From Caulobacteraceae bacterium (GTDB lineage: Bacteria; Pseudomonadota; Alphaproteobacteria; Caulobacterales; Caulobacteraceae): a stretch of 64,000 nt of DNA. The DNA lies in contig CANJLK010000004.1 of assembly GCA_947475465.1 (NCBI GenBank), positions 1-64,000 on the forward strand, given 5' to 3'. The notes under the pieces were generated by a model that was not told the DNA's origin, did no database searches, and saw only the letters and a list, made by a program, of their open reading frames with translations. Below are positions 43,284-52,184 of the stretch, piece after piece (position 1 is the first letter of the stretch; every line of letters starts with the position of its first letter). A program made the position numbers and the translations under genes.

Positions 43284-46061
43284 ATGACCAATCGCACGCC
43301 TTTGCAGACCCGTGTCGCGCGCGTCAGCAAATCGGCCTGGCTCTGTGGCGTTTCGTTTGTGGCGGCCACGGGCATGAGCGCCATGAGCGCCGGACCGGCC
43401 TTCGCGGCCGACGCCGCCCCCGCGCCCAAGGCTGCGGAGTCCACCACGCTTGGCGACGTCATCGTCACCGCCCGCCGCATCGAAGAACGCCTGCAGGATG
43501 TTCCGATCGCGGTCTCCGCCGTGGGTCAGCAGAAGATCGACGACCTGGTGATCAAGACCCAGGCCGACCTGGTCAAGCTCGCCCCCGGCGTGCAGCTCGG
43601 GTCCTGCAACAGCGGCGGCCCCCCCGGCGCGGCCTATTGCCCGCTCAGCATCCGCGGCTTCTCGGCCCAGCTCGGCGCCGGCGGCGGCGCGGTCGTCACC
43701 TATTTCGCCGACGCGGCCAACTTCCCCTCCAGCACCTATGACCTGCAAAACATCCAGGTCCTGAAGGGCCCGCAAGGCACCCTGTTCGGCGACACGACCA
43801 CCGGCGGCGCGGTCCTCTACGTGCCGAAGAAGCCCAACGGTTCGAAGGGCGGCTTCATCGAGGCGGAGATCGGCAACTACAACGAACGCCGCATCACCGC
43901 GGCCTACGAAAACAGCTTCGCCGACGACCGGGTCATGTTCCGCCTTGCCGGCGAGTACCGGGTGCGCCAGGGCGTGACCACCGGCCACTTCACCTGGAAG
44001 GCAGGCACGGAAAAGCTCGACGACGTCAACTCGCTGCAGCTGCGCGCGTCCCTGGTCCTGAAGCCCTTTGAAAATCTCGAGAACTACACGGTCGCGGCCT
44101 TCCAACGGTCCGAGACACATGGCGGCGGACTTTTCACCTGGTACACCGATCCCCGGTTCGTGCCGGCGGCCCGCGTCAACCAGGTCCCCAGCGCCGATCC
44201 GATCCTCGCGGCGCAATATGAGTTCTACAGCGGCAGCGCCCCGCCGGCCGGCCTGAGCTGGTCGCAGATCATGCTGTCGGAAATCGCCCGCCAGGCGGCC
44301 GCCGGCAATCGCGACGCCTATGTCGGCCTCTACACGGCGAACACCACCCAGACCCACGGGATCGTCAACCAGACGAAGTGGACGATCAGTCCGCACCTCT
44401 TCGTGCGCAACATCATCGCCGTGCAGTGGCCGCTGGAGAACGACCTCAACTATCCGCAGGAATACAAGGGCACCGGCAACAATTTCGATGGCAGCGACGC
44501 GCCGATCCTGGACCGCAGCGGCCAGCGCACGGCCGCGGCCCGTAACGCCTATGACGGCAACTACTACACACTGCACAATCCGTGGCGGTACCGTCAGTAC
44601 ACCGAAGAACTTCAGGCCGTCGGCGACCTGTTTGACAATCGCCTGAAGTGGCAGGCGGGCTTCTTCTACAAGCCCCAACTGCACGGCCCCTTCCTAAATC
44701 CGCAGTCGACCGAACTGATCAGCTACGCGAACCCCTCGGCGGCCCTGTCGCTGCCGGCGGCCACCTGCGTCAGCCTGGGCGGTCCAAACCAACCTTGCTA
44801 CCGCCAGACCCGTCAGTCGAACAAGACGACCGCCGAATACGCCCAGGGCACCTTCGCGATCACCGACCGGCTGAACTTCACGGCTGGCGTGCGGCGCACC
44901 AAGGTCACCGACCTGCGGACCGAGTCGGCGATCGCGCCCACCCAGTTCGTCGACTTCACCGCAAGCAACGGCGTGACCATCCACATGCCGCTGATGGTTG
45001 GCGGGATCGCGCCTTATCCGAACGCGCCGGTGGTCAGCAGCTATACGCCCGGCTCGAAGTCGACGACCTATTCGCTCACGGCGGACTGGAAGCCGACCGA
45101 CGACATCATGCTCTACATCGCCCATCGCAAGGGGTTCAAACCGGGCGGCCTGAACAACTCCGCCCCGGCCGACAGCCCGTTCCGGGTCTTCGGGCCTGAG
45201 TCTCTCAAGGACGTCGAACTCGGGGCGAAGGCCAGCTGGAGCCTTGGCGGCATCCAGGGCCGGTCGAGCTTCGCAGCCTATCGCGACTGGTACACCGGCA
45301 TCCAGATCAACCTGCTGGCGCCGGGCCTGCCCTCGCTCGTCACCGTCAACGGCGGCCAGGCCAACTTCCACGGCGCCGAATTCGACACCACCATCCAGCC
45401 CGCACCCTGGTTCGAGATCACCGCCCAGGCCAGTTGGACCTCGGCGCGCTACACCGAGTACAAGGAGACCAGCGCCTGCACCAACCAGAGCTGGCGTCTT
45501 GGCATTGTCGGCCAGTGCGCCGACCTCGATCCGGTGACCGGCAAGATCGTGGCCCTCCCGGGCAACACGCCGATCCTGATCGACCACGCCAAGGGCCTTG
45601 TGGAAATCCAGCCCGTGGGCAAGCCGGTGCGGGACTTCTCCTATCGCCCCGACCGCTTCCCGCTGTCGCCCTACACCTGGTCGCTACAGCCGACGATCCT
45701 GCTCAACCCCGTCATCGGGCATGACATCCGGATCTCGGCCAATATCTACCACCGCAGCGGTGAGACGGGCATCGGGGCCGTCGCGCCCAACCTGGCCGGC
45801 GTGCCGACCTTTACGGTTCAGACCTTCCTGGGTCCGACGAGCGGGATCGATACGTCAAGCATCCCGAAATACACCCTCGTGGATCTGAGCGCGGATTGGC
45901 GGGCGGTTATGGGCTCGCGGGTCAACCTCTGGGCCCGGATCACCAACCTTACCGACAAGCGCTACCGCTACAGCGCCGCCAACTTCACGGCGACCAACGT
46001 CAACGGCGTGACGCTCAGCGAACCGCGGATCTACACGGTCGGCCTGCGTTACAACTTCTAG
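43284..46061 (+). CDS. TonB-dependent outer-membrane receptor, six-cysteine type (TBDR2)
   Basis: 925-residue outer-membrane receptor. ATG 43284 is chosen because of the conserved GGGGGAAACATCGA leader and because a signal peptide (WLCGVSFVAATGMSAMSAGPAFA) then falls at about 19-41. The upstream in-frame start at 43158 lies in the G-rich hairpin region. A TonB-box-like DVIVTARR is at about 58-65, then the plug with C108/C119 before IRGF, VLKGPQGTLFGDTTTGGAVLY and a barrel ending GLRYNF. Two further Cys pairs occur in the barrel. It is a close paralogue of TBDR3 directly downstream. Divergent from the Mo-hydroxylase operon, whose substrate it may import. Confidence 0.95.
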   Translation: MTNRTPLQTRVARVSKSAWLCGVSFVAATGMSAMSAGPAFAADAAPAPKAAESTTLGDVIVTARRIEERLQDVPIAVSAVGQQKIDDLVIKTQADLVKLAPGVQLGSCNSGGPPGAAYCPLSIRGFSAQLGAGGGAVVTYFADAANFPSSTYDLQNIQVLKGPQGTLFGDTTTGGAVLYVPKKPNGSKGGFIEAEIGNYNERRITAAYENSFADDRVMFRLAGEYRVRQGVTTGHFTWKAGTEKLDDVNSLQLRASLVLKPFENLENYTVAAFQRSETHGGGLFTWYTDPRFVPAARVNQVPSADPILAAQYEFYSGSAPPAGLSWSQIMLSEIARQAAAGNRDAYVGLYTANTTQTHGIVNQTKWTISPHLFVRNIIAVQWPLENDLNYPQEYKGTGNNFDGSDAPILDRSGQRTAAARNAYDGNYYTLHNPWRYRQYTEELQAVGDLFDNRLKWQAGFFYKPQLHGPFLNPQSTELISYANPSAALSLPAATCVSLGGPNQPCYRQTRQSNKTTAEYAQGTFAITDRLNFTAGVRRTKVTDLRTESAIAPTQFVDFTASNGVTIHMPLMVGGIAPYPNAPVVSSYTPGSKSTTYSLTADWKPTDDIMLYIAHRKGFKPGGLNNSAPADSPFRVFGPESLKDVELGAKASWSLGGIQGRSSFAAYRDWYTGIQINLLAPGLPSLVTVNGGQANFHGAEFDTTIQPAPWFEITAQASWTSARYTEYKETSACTNQSWRLGIVGQCADLDPVTGKIVALPGNTPILIDHAKGLVEIQPVGKPVRDFSYRPDRFPLSPYTWSLQPTILLNPVIGHDIRISANIYHRSGETGIGAVAPNLAGVPTFTVQTFLGPTSGIDTSSIPKYTLVDLSADWRAVMGSRVNLWARITNLTDKRYRYSAANFTATNVNGVTLSEPRIYTVGLRYNF

Positions 46062-46078
46062 GCAGGCGTTCCTGGATC

Positions 46079-46102
46079 GGGCCGGCCACGATGGGCCGGC
46101 CC
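46079..46102 (+). terminator. Terminator-like hairpin after TBDR2
   Basis: GGGCCGGCC (46079-46087) and GGCCGGCCC (46094-46102) form a perfect 9-base stem with a six-base loop 17 bases after the stop, followed by CTTT. A likely terminator, implying that TBDR3 has its own promoter. Confidence 0.7.
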
Positions 46103-46194
46103 CTTTCCACTATTCTGCCCCCTCCTCGTCCCCCCCGTCGAACCGGTTGTCGCCCGCCGCCGCGCGGCCGCAACTTGCATCCGAGTCCGAGTTG

Positions 46195-46234
46195 CCCGCC
46201 GCCAGAGCGGGATGATCTCAGGGGGAAACATCGA
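46195..46234 (+). promoter_or_regulatory. Conserved 5' leader of TBDR3
   Basis: Second copy of the leader at 43244: hairpin CCCGC / GCGGG (46195-46211), then CAGGGGGAAACATCGA and ATG at 46235. Conservation over about 40 bases upstream of both receptor starts suggests duplication together with the gene and possibly shared regulation. Confidence 0.55.
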
Positions 46235-48982
46235 ATGACAGTCTACATGTCTTCGCAGGCTCATGCCGCCGGGGCCCAGCGCATGGGCAAGGCGACCTGG
46301 CTCTGCGGCGTTTCGGTCCTCGCCGCCGCCGGCTTAATCGCCCTGAGCGCGACCCCAGCCGCGGCCGCCGACGCAGCACCCGCCAAGGCCAACGACGCCA
46401 CCACGGTCGGCGACGTCATTGTCACAGCGCGGCGGGTCGAGGAGCGGCTGCAGGACGTGCCTGTGGCCGTCACGGCGCTCGGACAGTCCAAGATCGACGA
46501 TCTGGTCGTCCATACCCAGGCCGACCTTGTGAAGATGGCGCCGGGCCTGCAGATCACCGGCTGTAACAGCGGCGCGCCTCCGGGCGCTTCTTCCTGCCCG
46601 CTGACGATCCGCGGCTTCTCGCAGATCCTCGGAGCCAGCTCCTCGGCGGTCATCACCTATTTCGACGACGCGCCGAACTTTCCTGCCGCGACCTTCGACC
46701 TGCAGAACATCCAGGTCCTCAAGGGCCCCCAAGGCACGCTGTTCGGCGACACCACCACGGGCGGCGCGGTGCTCTATGTGCCCAAGAAGCCGAACGGTTC
46801 GACGGGCGGCTTCATCGAGGCCGAATATGGCAACTACAACGACCAGCGCCTGACCGGCGCCTACGAGAATTCCCTAGCCGACGACCGGATCATGTTCCGT
46901 TTCGCCGGCGAATTCCGCCACCGCGACGGCCTGACGACCGCTAAGTTCACCTGGCGGGGGGACAAGAAGGTCGACGACGTCAACAATCTGCAACTCCGCG
47001 CTTCGCTGGTGCTCAAGCCGATCGAAAGCGTTGAGAACTACAGTGTTTTCGTCTTCAATCAGTCGCGGCAGACAGGATCTGCGCAGTATCCCTGGTTCAC
47101 GGATCCAAGATATTTCAGCGTCGCGCGGGTGAACGAAGTTCCCAGCGCCAACCCGACCCTGGCCGCGCAATACGAATTCTACACCGGCGCGCCACCGCCC
47201 GCCGGCCTGACCTGGTCGCAGATCGCGCTGGCCGCCGTGGCCCGCCAGGCGGCCGCCGGTTTCGGGACGGTCTACCAGAGCCTGGACCAGGGCTTGAAGT
47301 CGCGGAACTGGGGGCTCGTCAACCAGACCAAGTGGGAGATCACCCCCCACGTCCAGATCCGCAACATCTTCGCCATGCAGTGGCCAGTCCTCAACGATAT
47401 CAACTATCCCAATGCTGCACGGGGATCGGGCGCCAATTTCGACGGCACGGACGCGCCGTTGCTCGATCGGATCGGCGAGCGCAACGCGAGTGCGCGCAAC
47501 GCCTACGACGATAACTACTACTCGCCGCGTGATCCCTGGCGCTTCAGGCAATACACTGACGAGGTCCAGGCGGTCGGCGACCTGTTCGACAATCGCATCA
47601 AGTGGCAGGCCGGCTTCTACTACCGGCGTCAGCGTCCGACCGAGTTCGTCAACCAGCAGCAAACGCAGCTGATCAGCTTTGCGGGGCCGTCTGTCGCCCC
47701 GACAACCGCCGCGGCCTGCGCGGCCCTCGGCGCGCCGGCCCAGCCCTGCTACCGGATGATCCGCCAGTCGTCACAGACCCACGCCTTCTATACCCAGGAA
47801 GTTTTCAAGCTCACCGACACGATCAACTTCACGGCCGGCGTGCGGCGCACCTACCTCAGCCAGCTGAAGACTGAGAACGCGCTGGCGCCCTACCAATTCG
47901 TGGACTTCACGGCCAGCAACGGCGTGACCATCCACCAGCCGATCGTCATCGGCGGAATCAAGCCCTACGCCGGCGTGCCGATCATCACCAGCTACTCCCC
48001 CGGCGCCAAGTCGACGACCTATTCGCTGACCCTGGACTGGAAGCCCTGGGACAACACCCTGCTCTACATCGCCCACCGCAAGGGCTTCAAGGCCGGCGGC
48101 CTCAACAGCACCGCCCCGGTGGGAAGTCCCTTCGCGCTCTACAGCCCTGAAACCGTCAAGGACGTGGAAATCGGCGTGAAGGGCAACTGGAACGTGGGCG
48201 GCATGGGCGTCGCCACCAGCGTCTCGATCTATCGCGATTGGTATTCCGACATTCAGACCCAGTCCGCGGTGCCGGGCGTCGCGGTACTCCTGACGGTCAA
48301 CGGCGGTCAGGCGGACTTCCACGGCGTCGAATTCGACACCACCTTCAAGCCGGCCTCATGGTTCGAACTGACGGTCCAAGGCGCATATGCCTATGCCCGC
48401 TTCACGCAGAACATCGAGAACACGACCTGTGCGACGCAGTTCTATCGCCAAAGCGTCCCCGGGCAGTGTCAAGGCATCCCGACCAGCACCCCGATCGTGA
48501 TCGATCACGCCGCGGGCACCGTCTCGATCCAGCCCGTGGGCCTCCCAGCCCGCAACTTCAACTACCGGCCCGACCGCTTCGGCATCTCGCCGATCACCTG
48601 GGCGATCCAGCCGAAATTCCTGCTGGAGCCGCTCACCGGCAAGAACATCACGCTGGGCGCAAACATCTATCACCGCGATCCTGAGAGCGGCATCGGCAAC
48701 ATCGCCTCTCAGACGGCCGGCATCCCGGGCCTCCTGCTCAACACCGTCTATGGGCCGACGGACGACCTCGGCACCGCCAGCATCGCGCGGTACACCCTGG
48801 TCGACCTGAGCGCGGACTGGCGCCACGTCAACGACATGCCGATCAGCCTGTGGGCCCGGGTCACCAATCTGACGGACAAGCGCTACCGCTACAGCGCCCA
48901 GAACTTCCAGTCCACGGGGCTCGCCGGACCGACCGTCTCTGAGCCGCGAATGATCACCGTCGGCGTACGATACGACTTCTAG
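46235..48982 (+). CDS. TonB-dependent outer-membrane receptor, six-cysteine type (TBDR3)
   Basis: 915-residue receptor, close paralogue of TBDR2. The ATG at 46235 follows GGGGGAAACATCGA; the much longer open frame back to 45896 overlaps TBDR2 and is not coding. A signal peptide spans about 22-45 (WLCGVSVLAAAGLIALSATPAAA), then DVIVTARR, a plug with C110/C121 before IRGF, VLKGPQGTLFGDTTTGG and a barrel ending VRYDF. Extra Cys pairs lie in AACAALGAPAQPCYR and in CATQFYRQSVPGQC. The tandem arrangement and shared leader indicate recent duplication and divergence toward different ligands. Confidence 0.95.
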   Translation: MTVYMSSQAHAAGAQRMGKATWLCGVSVLAAAGLIALSATPAAAADAAPAKANDATTVGDVIVTARRVEERLQDVPVAVTALGQSKIDDLVVHTQADLVKMAPGLQITGCNSGAPPGASSCPLTIRGFSQILGASSSAVITYFDDAPNFPAATFDLQNIQVLKGPQGTLFGDTTTGGAVLYVPKKPNGSTGGFIEAEYGNYNDQRLTGAYENSLADDRIMFRFAGEFRHRDGLTTAKFTWRGDKKVDDVNNLQLRASLVLKPIESVENYSVFVFNQSRQTGSAQYPWFTDPRYFSVARVNEVPSANPTLAAQYEFYTGAPPPAGLTWSQIALAAVARQAAAGFGTVYQSLDQGLKSRNWGLVNQTKWEITPHVQIRNIFAMQWPVLNDINYPNAARGSGANFDGTDAPLLDRIGERNASARNAYDDNYYSPRDPWRFRQYTDEVQAVGDLFDNRIKWQAGFYYRRQRPTEFVNQQQTQLISFAGPSVAPTTAAACAALGAPAQPCYRMIRQSSQTHAFYTQEVFKLTDTINFTAGVRRTYLSQLKTENALAPYQFVDFTASNGVTIHQPIVIGGIKPYAGVPIITSYSPGAKSTTYSLTLDWKPWDNTLLYIAHRKGFKAGGLNSTAPVGSPFALYSPETVKDVEIGVKGNWNVGGMGVATSVSIYRDWYSDIQTQSAVPGVAVLLTVNGGQADFHGVEFDTTFKPASWFELTVQGAYAYARFTQNIENTTCATQFYRQSVPGQCQGIPTSTPIVIDHAAGTVSIQPVGLPARNFNYRPDRFGISPITWAIQPKFLLEPLTGKNITLGANIYHRDPESGIGNIASQTAGIPGLLLNTVYGPTDDLGTASIARYTLVDLSADWRHVNDMPISLWARVTNLTDKRYRYSAQNFQSTGLAGPTVSEPRMITVGVRYDF

Positions 48983-49010
48983 CGGTCCGATCGAGGATCG
49001 CGCCGGACCG
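48983..49010 (+). terminator. Hairpin after TBDR3
   Basis: CGGTCCG (48983-48989) / CGGACCG (49004-49010), a perfect 7-base stem with 14-base loop directly at the TBDR3 stop. No T-run follows. A possible terminator; a second short perfect hairpin GGGTCGG/CCGACCC follows at 49078-49094. Confidence 0.4.
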
Positions 49011-49145
49011 ATCGCCGGCGTGCGAAAGCGCGTCCGCCGACATGGTCCGGCCCGATCTCCCTTGATGCCCGGATTTTGGGTCGGTTCCCGACCCGGATTG
49101 GAGTCGACCCTAAGACACGACCGGACCTAAGCGGTGGCCTGCTGT

Positions 49146-49209
49146 CCTGGTCGCCCTGCGCACCCTGGCGCGGGATTTCAGCGCGGTCTGAACCGACAGG
49201 GCGACCGGG
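49146..49209. terminator. Long inverted repeat between TBDR3 and the LuxR gene
   Basis: GGTCGCCCTG (49149-49158) and CAGGGCGACC (49197-49206) match perfectly and extend by three pairs including one G-T, around a 38-base loop. It lies 9 bases past the LuxR stop between convergent genes, so it may act as a bidirectional transcription stop. Confidence 0.45.
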
Positions 49210-49217
49210 GGCGCACC

Positions 49218-52004
49218 TTATGAGGCCAGGCTCAGGCCCATGGCCAGGGCCTTGCGGACCGCATGGCGCCGCGTCTCGGTGTCCAGCTTGCGAAGCACGT
49301 TTCGGACATGCCACTTCACCGTACCGGGCATCATGTTCACGCGCCTGGCGATCTCCTTGTTGGACAGGCCAGCCGCCAGTTGCCTGAGCACATCGATTTC
49401 GCGTTGGGTCATCAGATCGGTCAGTTGCGTGCGATTGGAATTGGCGGGCATTGCGCCGCCGGCGTCCTGCGCCCGAGCCGCCGCCACGGCTCGGAAATGG
49501 GCACGCTCCGTGTCTGACAGGGCGGCGTAACTGGCGGTGTGCTCAAAGCCGTCCAGAACGCCGATCGAGGTCGAATCCAGGATGCAGCGCAGGGCTTGGC
49601 GCGGCGCGGAACTCCAGATCAGGTCGGCGATGACCGCCTCCGCCGCCTGCGGCCTTTCCATCCTCTGCAGGAGATCGGCCTTCAGCATCTTGATCTTCAC
49701 CCCCTCAAGGATCGAGCGACGGGTGAGCACCAGGCTTCGCTCCACGACCTTGCCGGCGCCCCCCAGATCGCCCTGCCGGAGCTTTTCGATGATCAGGGCT
49801 TCGGCCACCGTCTGGGCCATGCGCGCCGGGCGCGACAGCGGATGGGCGTCCAGCGCCGCTGACCAGTCGATATCCCGCTCCAGGGCGTCGAGATCCACCA
49901 TCTGGGGAAGGCGCAGGCGGGCCCTCAGCGCCGCGCACGCCGCGCCCAGTCGGGCCCAGTGGCGGGCTTCGGCGACCCCTTCGGCGCGCTCGACCAGCCT
50001 GGCCGCGGCGCCATGGTCTCGCCGGGCCAGGCGCACGCCAACCAAGGTGCGGTAAGCGGAGATCATCGCGTCGGGGAAGCAGACCTCATCTATCGCTGAA
50101 AGCCGCTCGTGAAGAACCTCGTCCGCCTGGTCCAGTTCGTTGCGTTCATAGAGATATCGCGCCGCCAGCACGCTGGCCACGGCGGCGGAGCCCGAATTGG
50201 CGCCGCCCGCGGCCTCGAGGCGCGCCAGACTCTCGCGCGCGATGCGTTCGCCCTCCGCGTGGCGGCCCTGCTGAGAGGAGCCCATGGAAAGCACATATTG
50301 CGCGTAGGCCATGGTCAGCGGCTGTTCGGGCTCGTCGCTCACCAGATGTGCGGGCGCCATCAGTTCCCGGGCGCGTGCGAAATCGCCGGACAGGGTGCAA
50401 CAGAGGGCGGCGGTGTTGCGCACGGCGCGGGCGGCGAAGCTGCTCTGTTCGTTCCGGCGCCGCAGGAAGGTCATGGCCAGGTCGCGCGCCGCCTCGGAGT
50501 CGTCCTCGACGATGACCGCCGCCAGCGACCGGATACCCGCAAGATCGGCCCGCAGGGCCTCGGTGTCGGCGTCGGGATGACGGGCGACAAACCGTTCGAC
50601 GTCGGCGATGACCTCCACCACGTCGCGGCGGCCCGTCAGGGCCAGCGCCCAGGCCCGGGCCACGCTCAGGGGCAGTCGCCGGGCCACCGATGCGGGCGGA
50701 AGCCGTGCGATCCAATCCAGCAGAGTGGACAGGTTGGCCCGTTCGACCATGCCCATGGCGGCCCGCTCGACGCCCTCCAGCGCCAGGCCGGCGTTACCGG
50801 ATTCGATCGCATGGCGGGCCGCGTCCAGCGGTTGCTCCGCCGCCAAGAAGAAGCGCGCCGCAGCCTCATGCGCCTCGGGAACCCCGCCCCTGGCCCTCAG
50901 GCGAAGCAGCAGGAATTCCCGGAATACCGGATGCAGCCGATACCAGCCATCCTGGCCCTCCTCGCGCTGGAGGAAGGTATTCTGCTCCCACAGCCAGGCG
51001 AGCATGTCGGCGGCCCGTGGGAGCCCGCTCAGCGCTGCGGCCAGGGCGCCGTTCACCCGGTCAGGGACCGCGCAACTGGCCAGCAGGGCGCACATTTCGG
51101 GAGGCAGGCGGCTGAAGACACTTTCCGTGAGGTAGGCGTCCAGCCACTGGGCCTCATGGATCGCCGCGCCCACGTCGTCTGTGGCCGACCCAGACTTGAG
51201 AAGAGCGATCGCCCCGAGCTTGATCCCCGTCACCCAGCCTTGCGTCGCCTGATGCAGGCCCGCGATCTGGTCCCTGCTCAGAGCGCCCCTCGCCGACACC
51301 AGCTTTCGCGCCTCGCTCAGGTCCAGGCTCAGGGCGTCGACCGACTTCACCAGCAAAGCGCGCCGGCGGCGCAGATCGTCGAGCGGCAGGCGAGGCCATC
51401 CACGGCAAGTCACGACAAGGTGGAAATTGGCCGGCGCGTTGGCCAGGAGCACCGCCATGAACCGGGCGCTGGCGTCCCCGCCTAGGTGATCGAAATCGTC
51501 GAGGAAGAGGAAGTAGTGACCGGCCTGACCCTGGAGCGCCGATATCGCGGCTTGCGCCGTTGATACCGCGTCTTCCGCCCGGGCCCGGTCGCTCGCCGGC
51601 TCAAGGACGCGGCTAGGCAGGTCGAGGCCCATCTTCCTCAGCGCGTCGGCCACGTAGATGGGTCCGAGGTCGGGATCGCGATCGCCGGGATCGAAGCTGA
51701 CCCACGCGGTCGGGTTGGAAAGAGACAGCTGCTCGGCCAGCATCGCGGCCGCTGTGGTCTTGCCATACCCAGCGGGGGCCCTGATGACGGTCAGCAGGTG
51801 CTGTGCCATCTCGTCGGCCCAACCCAGGATACGGCCGGCGCCGACCCTGCCGTGCGGCGCGGGCGGCGGGCTGAGCTTGGTGGTGACCAGTGCTGGCGCG
51901 GCAGGCTCCGCGGCAGGGCCTCGGTCTGGCGCTCGCGGAGAAGCCCAGCGCGTGAATCCGGTCGATTGGGCCTCGGGCTTGGGCGCCGATGCCGGATCGT
52001 CCAT
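49218..52004 (-). CDS. MalT/LAL-type LuxR transcriptional regulator (first copy)
   Basis: 928-residue ATP-dependent regulator. The N-terminal STAND-type NTPase has Walker A APAGYGKTT (76-84) and Walker B FLFLDDFDHLGG. A long helical-repeat sensor region follows, then a C-terminal LuxR HTH (LTDLMTQREIDVLRQLAAGLSNKEIARRVNMMPGTVKWHVRNVLRKL). The ATG at 52004 has GGGGAGG six bases upstream; the GTG at 52019 is part of that site. It lies downstream of TBDR4 on the same strand and convergent with TBDR3. MalT-like proteins bind an inducer and ATP, then oligomerise to activate transcription. The nearby receptor genes are likely targets. Confidence 0.93.
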   Translation of the reverse strand: MDDPASAPKPEAQSTGFTRWASPRAPDRGPAAEPAAPALVTTKLSPPPAPHGRVGAGRILGWADEMAQHLLTVIRAPAGYGKTTAAAMLAEQLSLSNPTAWVSFDPGDRDPDLGPIYVADALRKMGLDLPSRVLEPASDRARAEDAVSTAQAAISALQGQAGHYFLFLDDFDHLGGDASARFMAVLLANAPANFHLVVTCRGWPRLPLDDLRRRRALLVKSVDALSLDLSEARKLVSARGALSRDQIAGLHQATQGWVTGIKLGAIALLKSGSATDDVGAAIHEAQWLDAYLTESVFSRLPPEMCALLASCAVPDRVNGALAAALSGLPRAADMLAWLWEQNTFLQREEGQDGWYRLHPVFREFLLLRLRARGGVPEAHEAAARFFLAAEQPLDAARHAIESGNAGLALEGVERAAMGMVERANLSTLLDWIARLPPASVARRLPLSVARAWALALTGRRDVVEVIADVERFVARHPDADTEALRADLAGIRSLAAVIVEDDSEAARDLAMTFLRRRNEQSSFAARAVRNTAALCCTLSGDFARARELMAPAHLVSDEPEQPLTMAYAQYVLSMGSSQQGRHAEGERIARESLARLEAAGGANSGSAAVASVLAARYLYERNELDQADEVLHERLSAIDEVCFPDAMISAYRTLVGVRLARRDHGAAARLVERAEGVAEARHWARLGAACAALRARLRLPQMVDLDALERDIDWSAALDAHPLSRPARMAQTVAEALIIEKLRQGDLGGAGKVVERSLVLTRRSILEGVKIKMLKADLLQRMERPQAAEAVIADLIWSSAPRQALRCILDSTSIGVLDGFEHTASYAALSDTERAHFRAVAAARAQDAGGAMPANSNRTQLTDLMTQREIDVLRQLAAGLSNKEIARRVNMMPGTVKWHVRNVLRKLDTETRRHAVRKALAMGLSLAS

Positions 52005-52143
52005 CTGAACCCTCCCCACCCGTGCATCGTCCGGCGCGCCAGGGGGCGGCCGGCCTCCCGATCACGTCCGGCGCCAGAACCGGAGCGACGGCATTCTTCT
52101 TGCCGCAAGCTTGCCGAGGCCGAGGCTTGCACGTCAAGAGCGA

Positions 52144-52171
52144 CGCGCCGGAGGGGGGAGCCTCCGGCGCG
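52144..52171 (-). terminator. Strong GC hairpin after TBDR4
   Basis: CGCGCCGGAGG (52144-52154) / CCTCCGGCGCG (52161-52171), a perfect 11-base stem with a six-base loop 13 bases past the TBDR4 stop. The stem matches the hairpin after TBDR1 (5484-5509), showing that the 3' flank was duplicated with the gene or is under constraint. Confidence 0.6.
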
Positions 52172-52184
52172 CGCATCTCAAGAC

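Noticed and set aside
45896-46234. Extended N terminus of TBDR3
   Set aside because: It overlaps the TBDR2 coding end and a terminator hairpin; signal peptide and ribosome site place the start at 46235.
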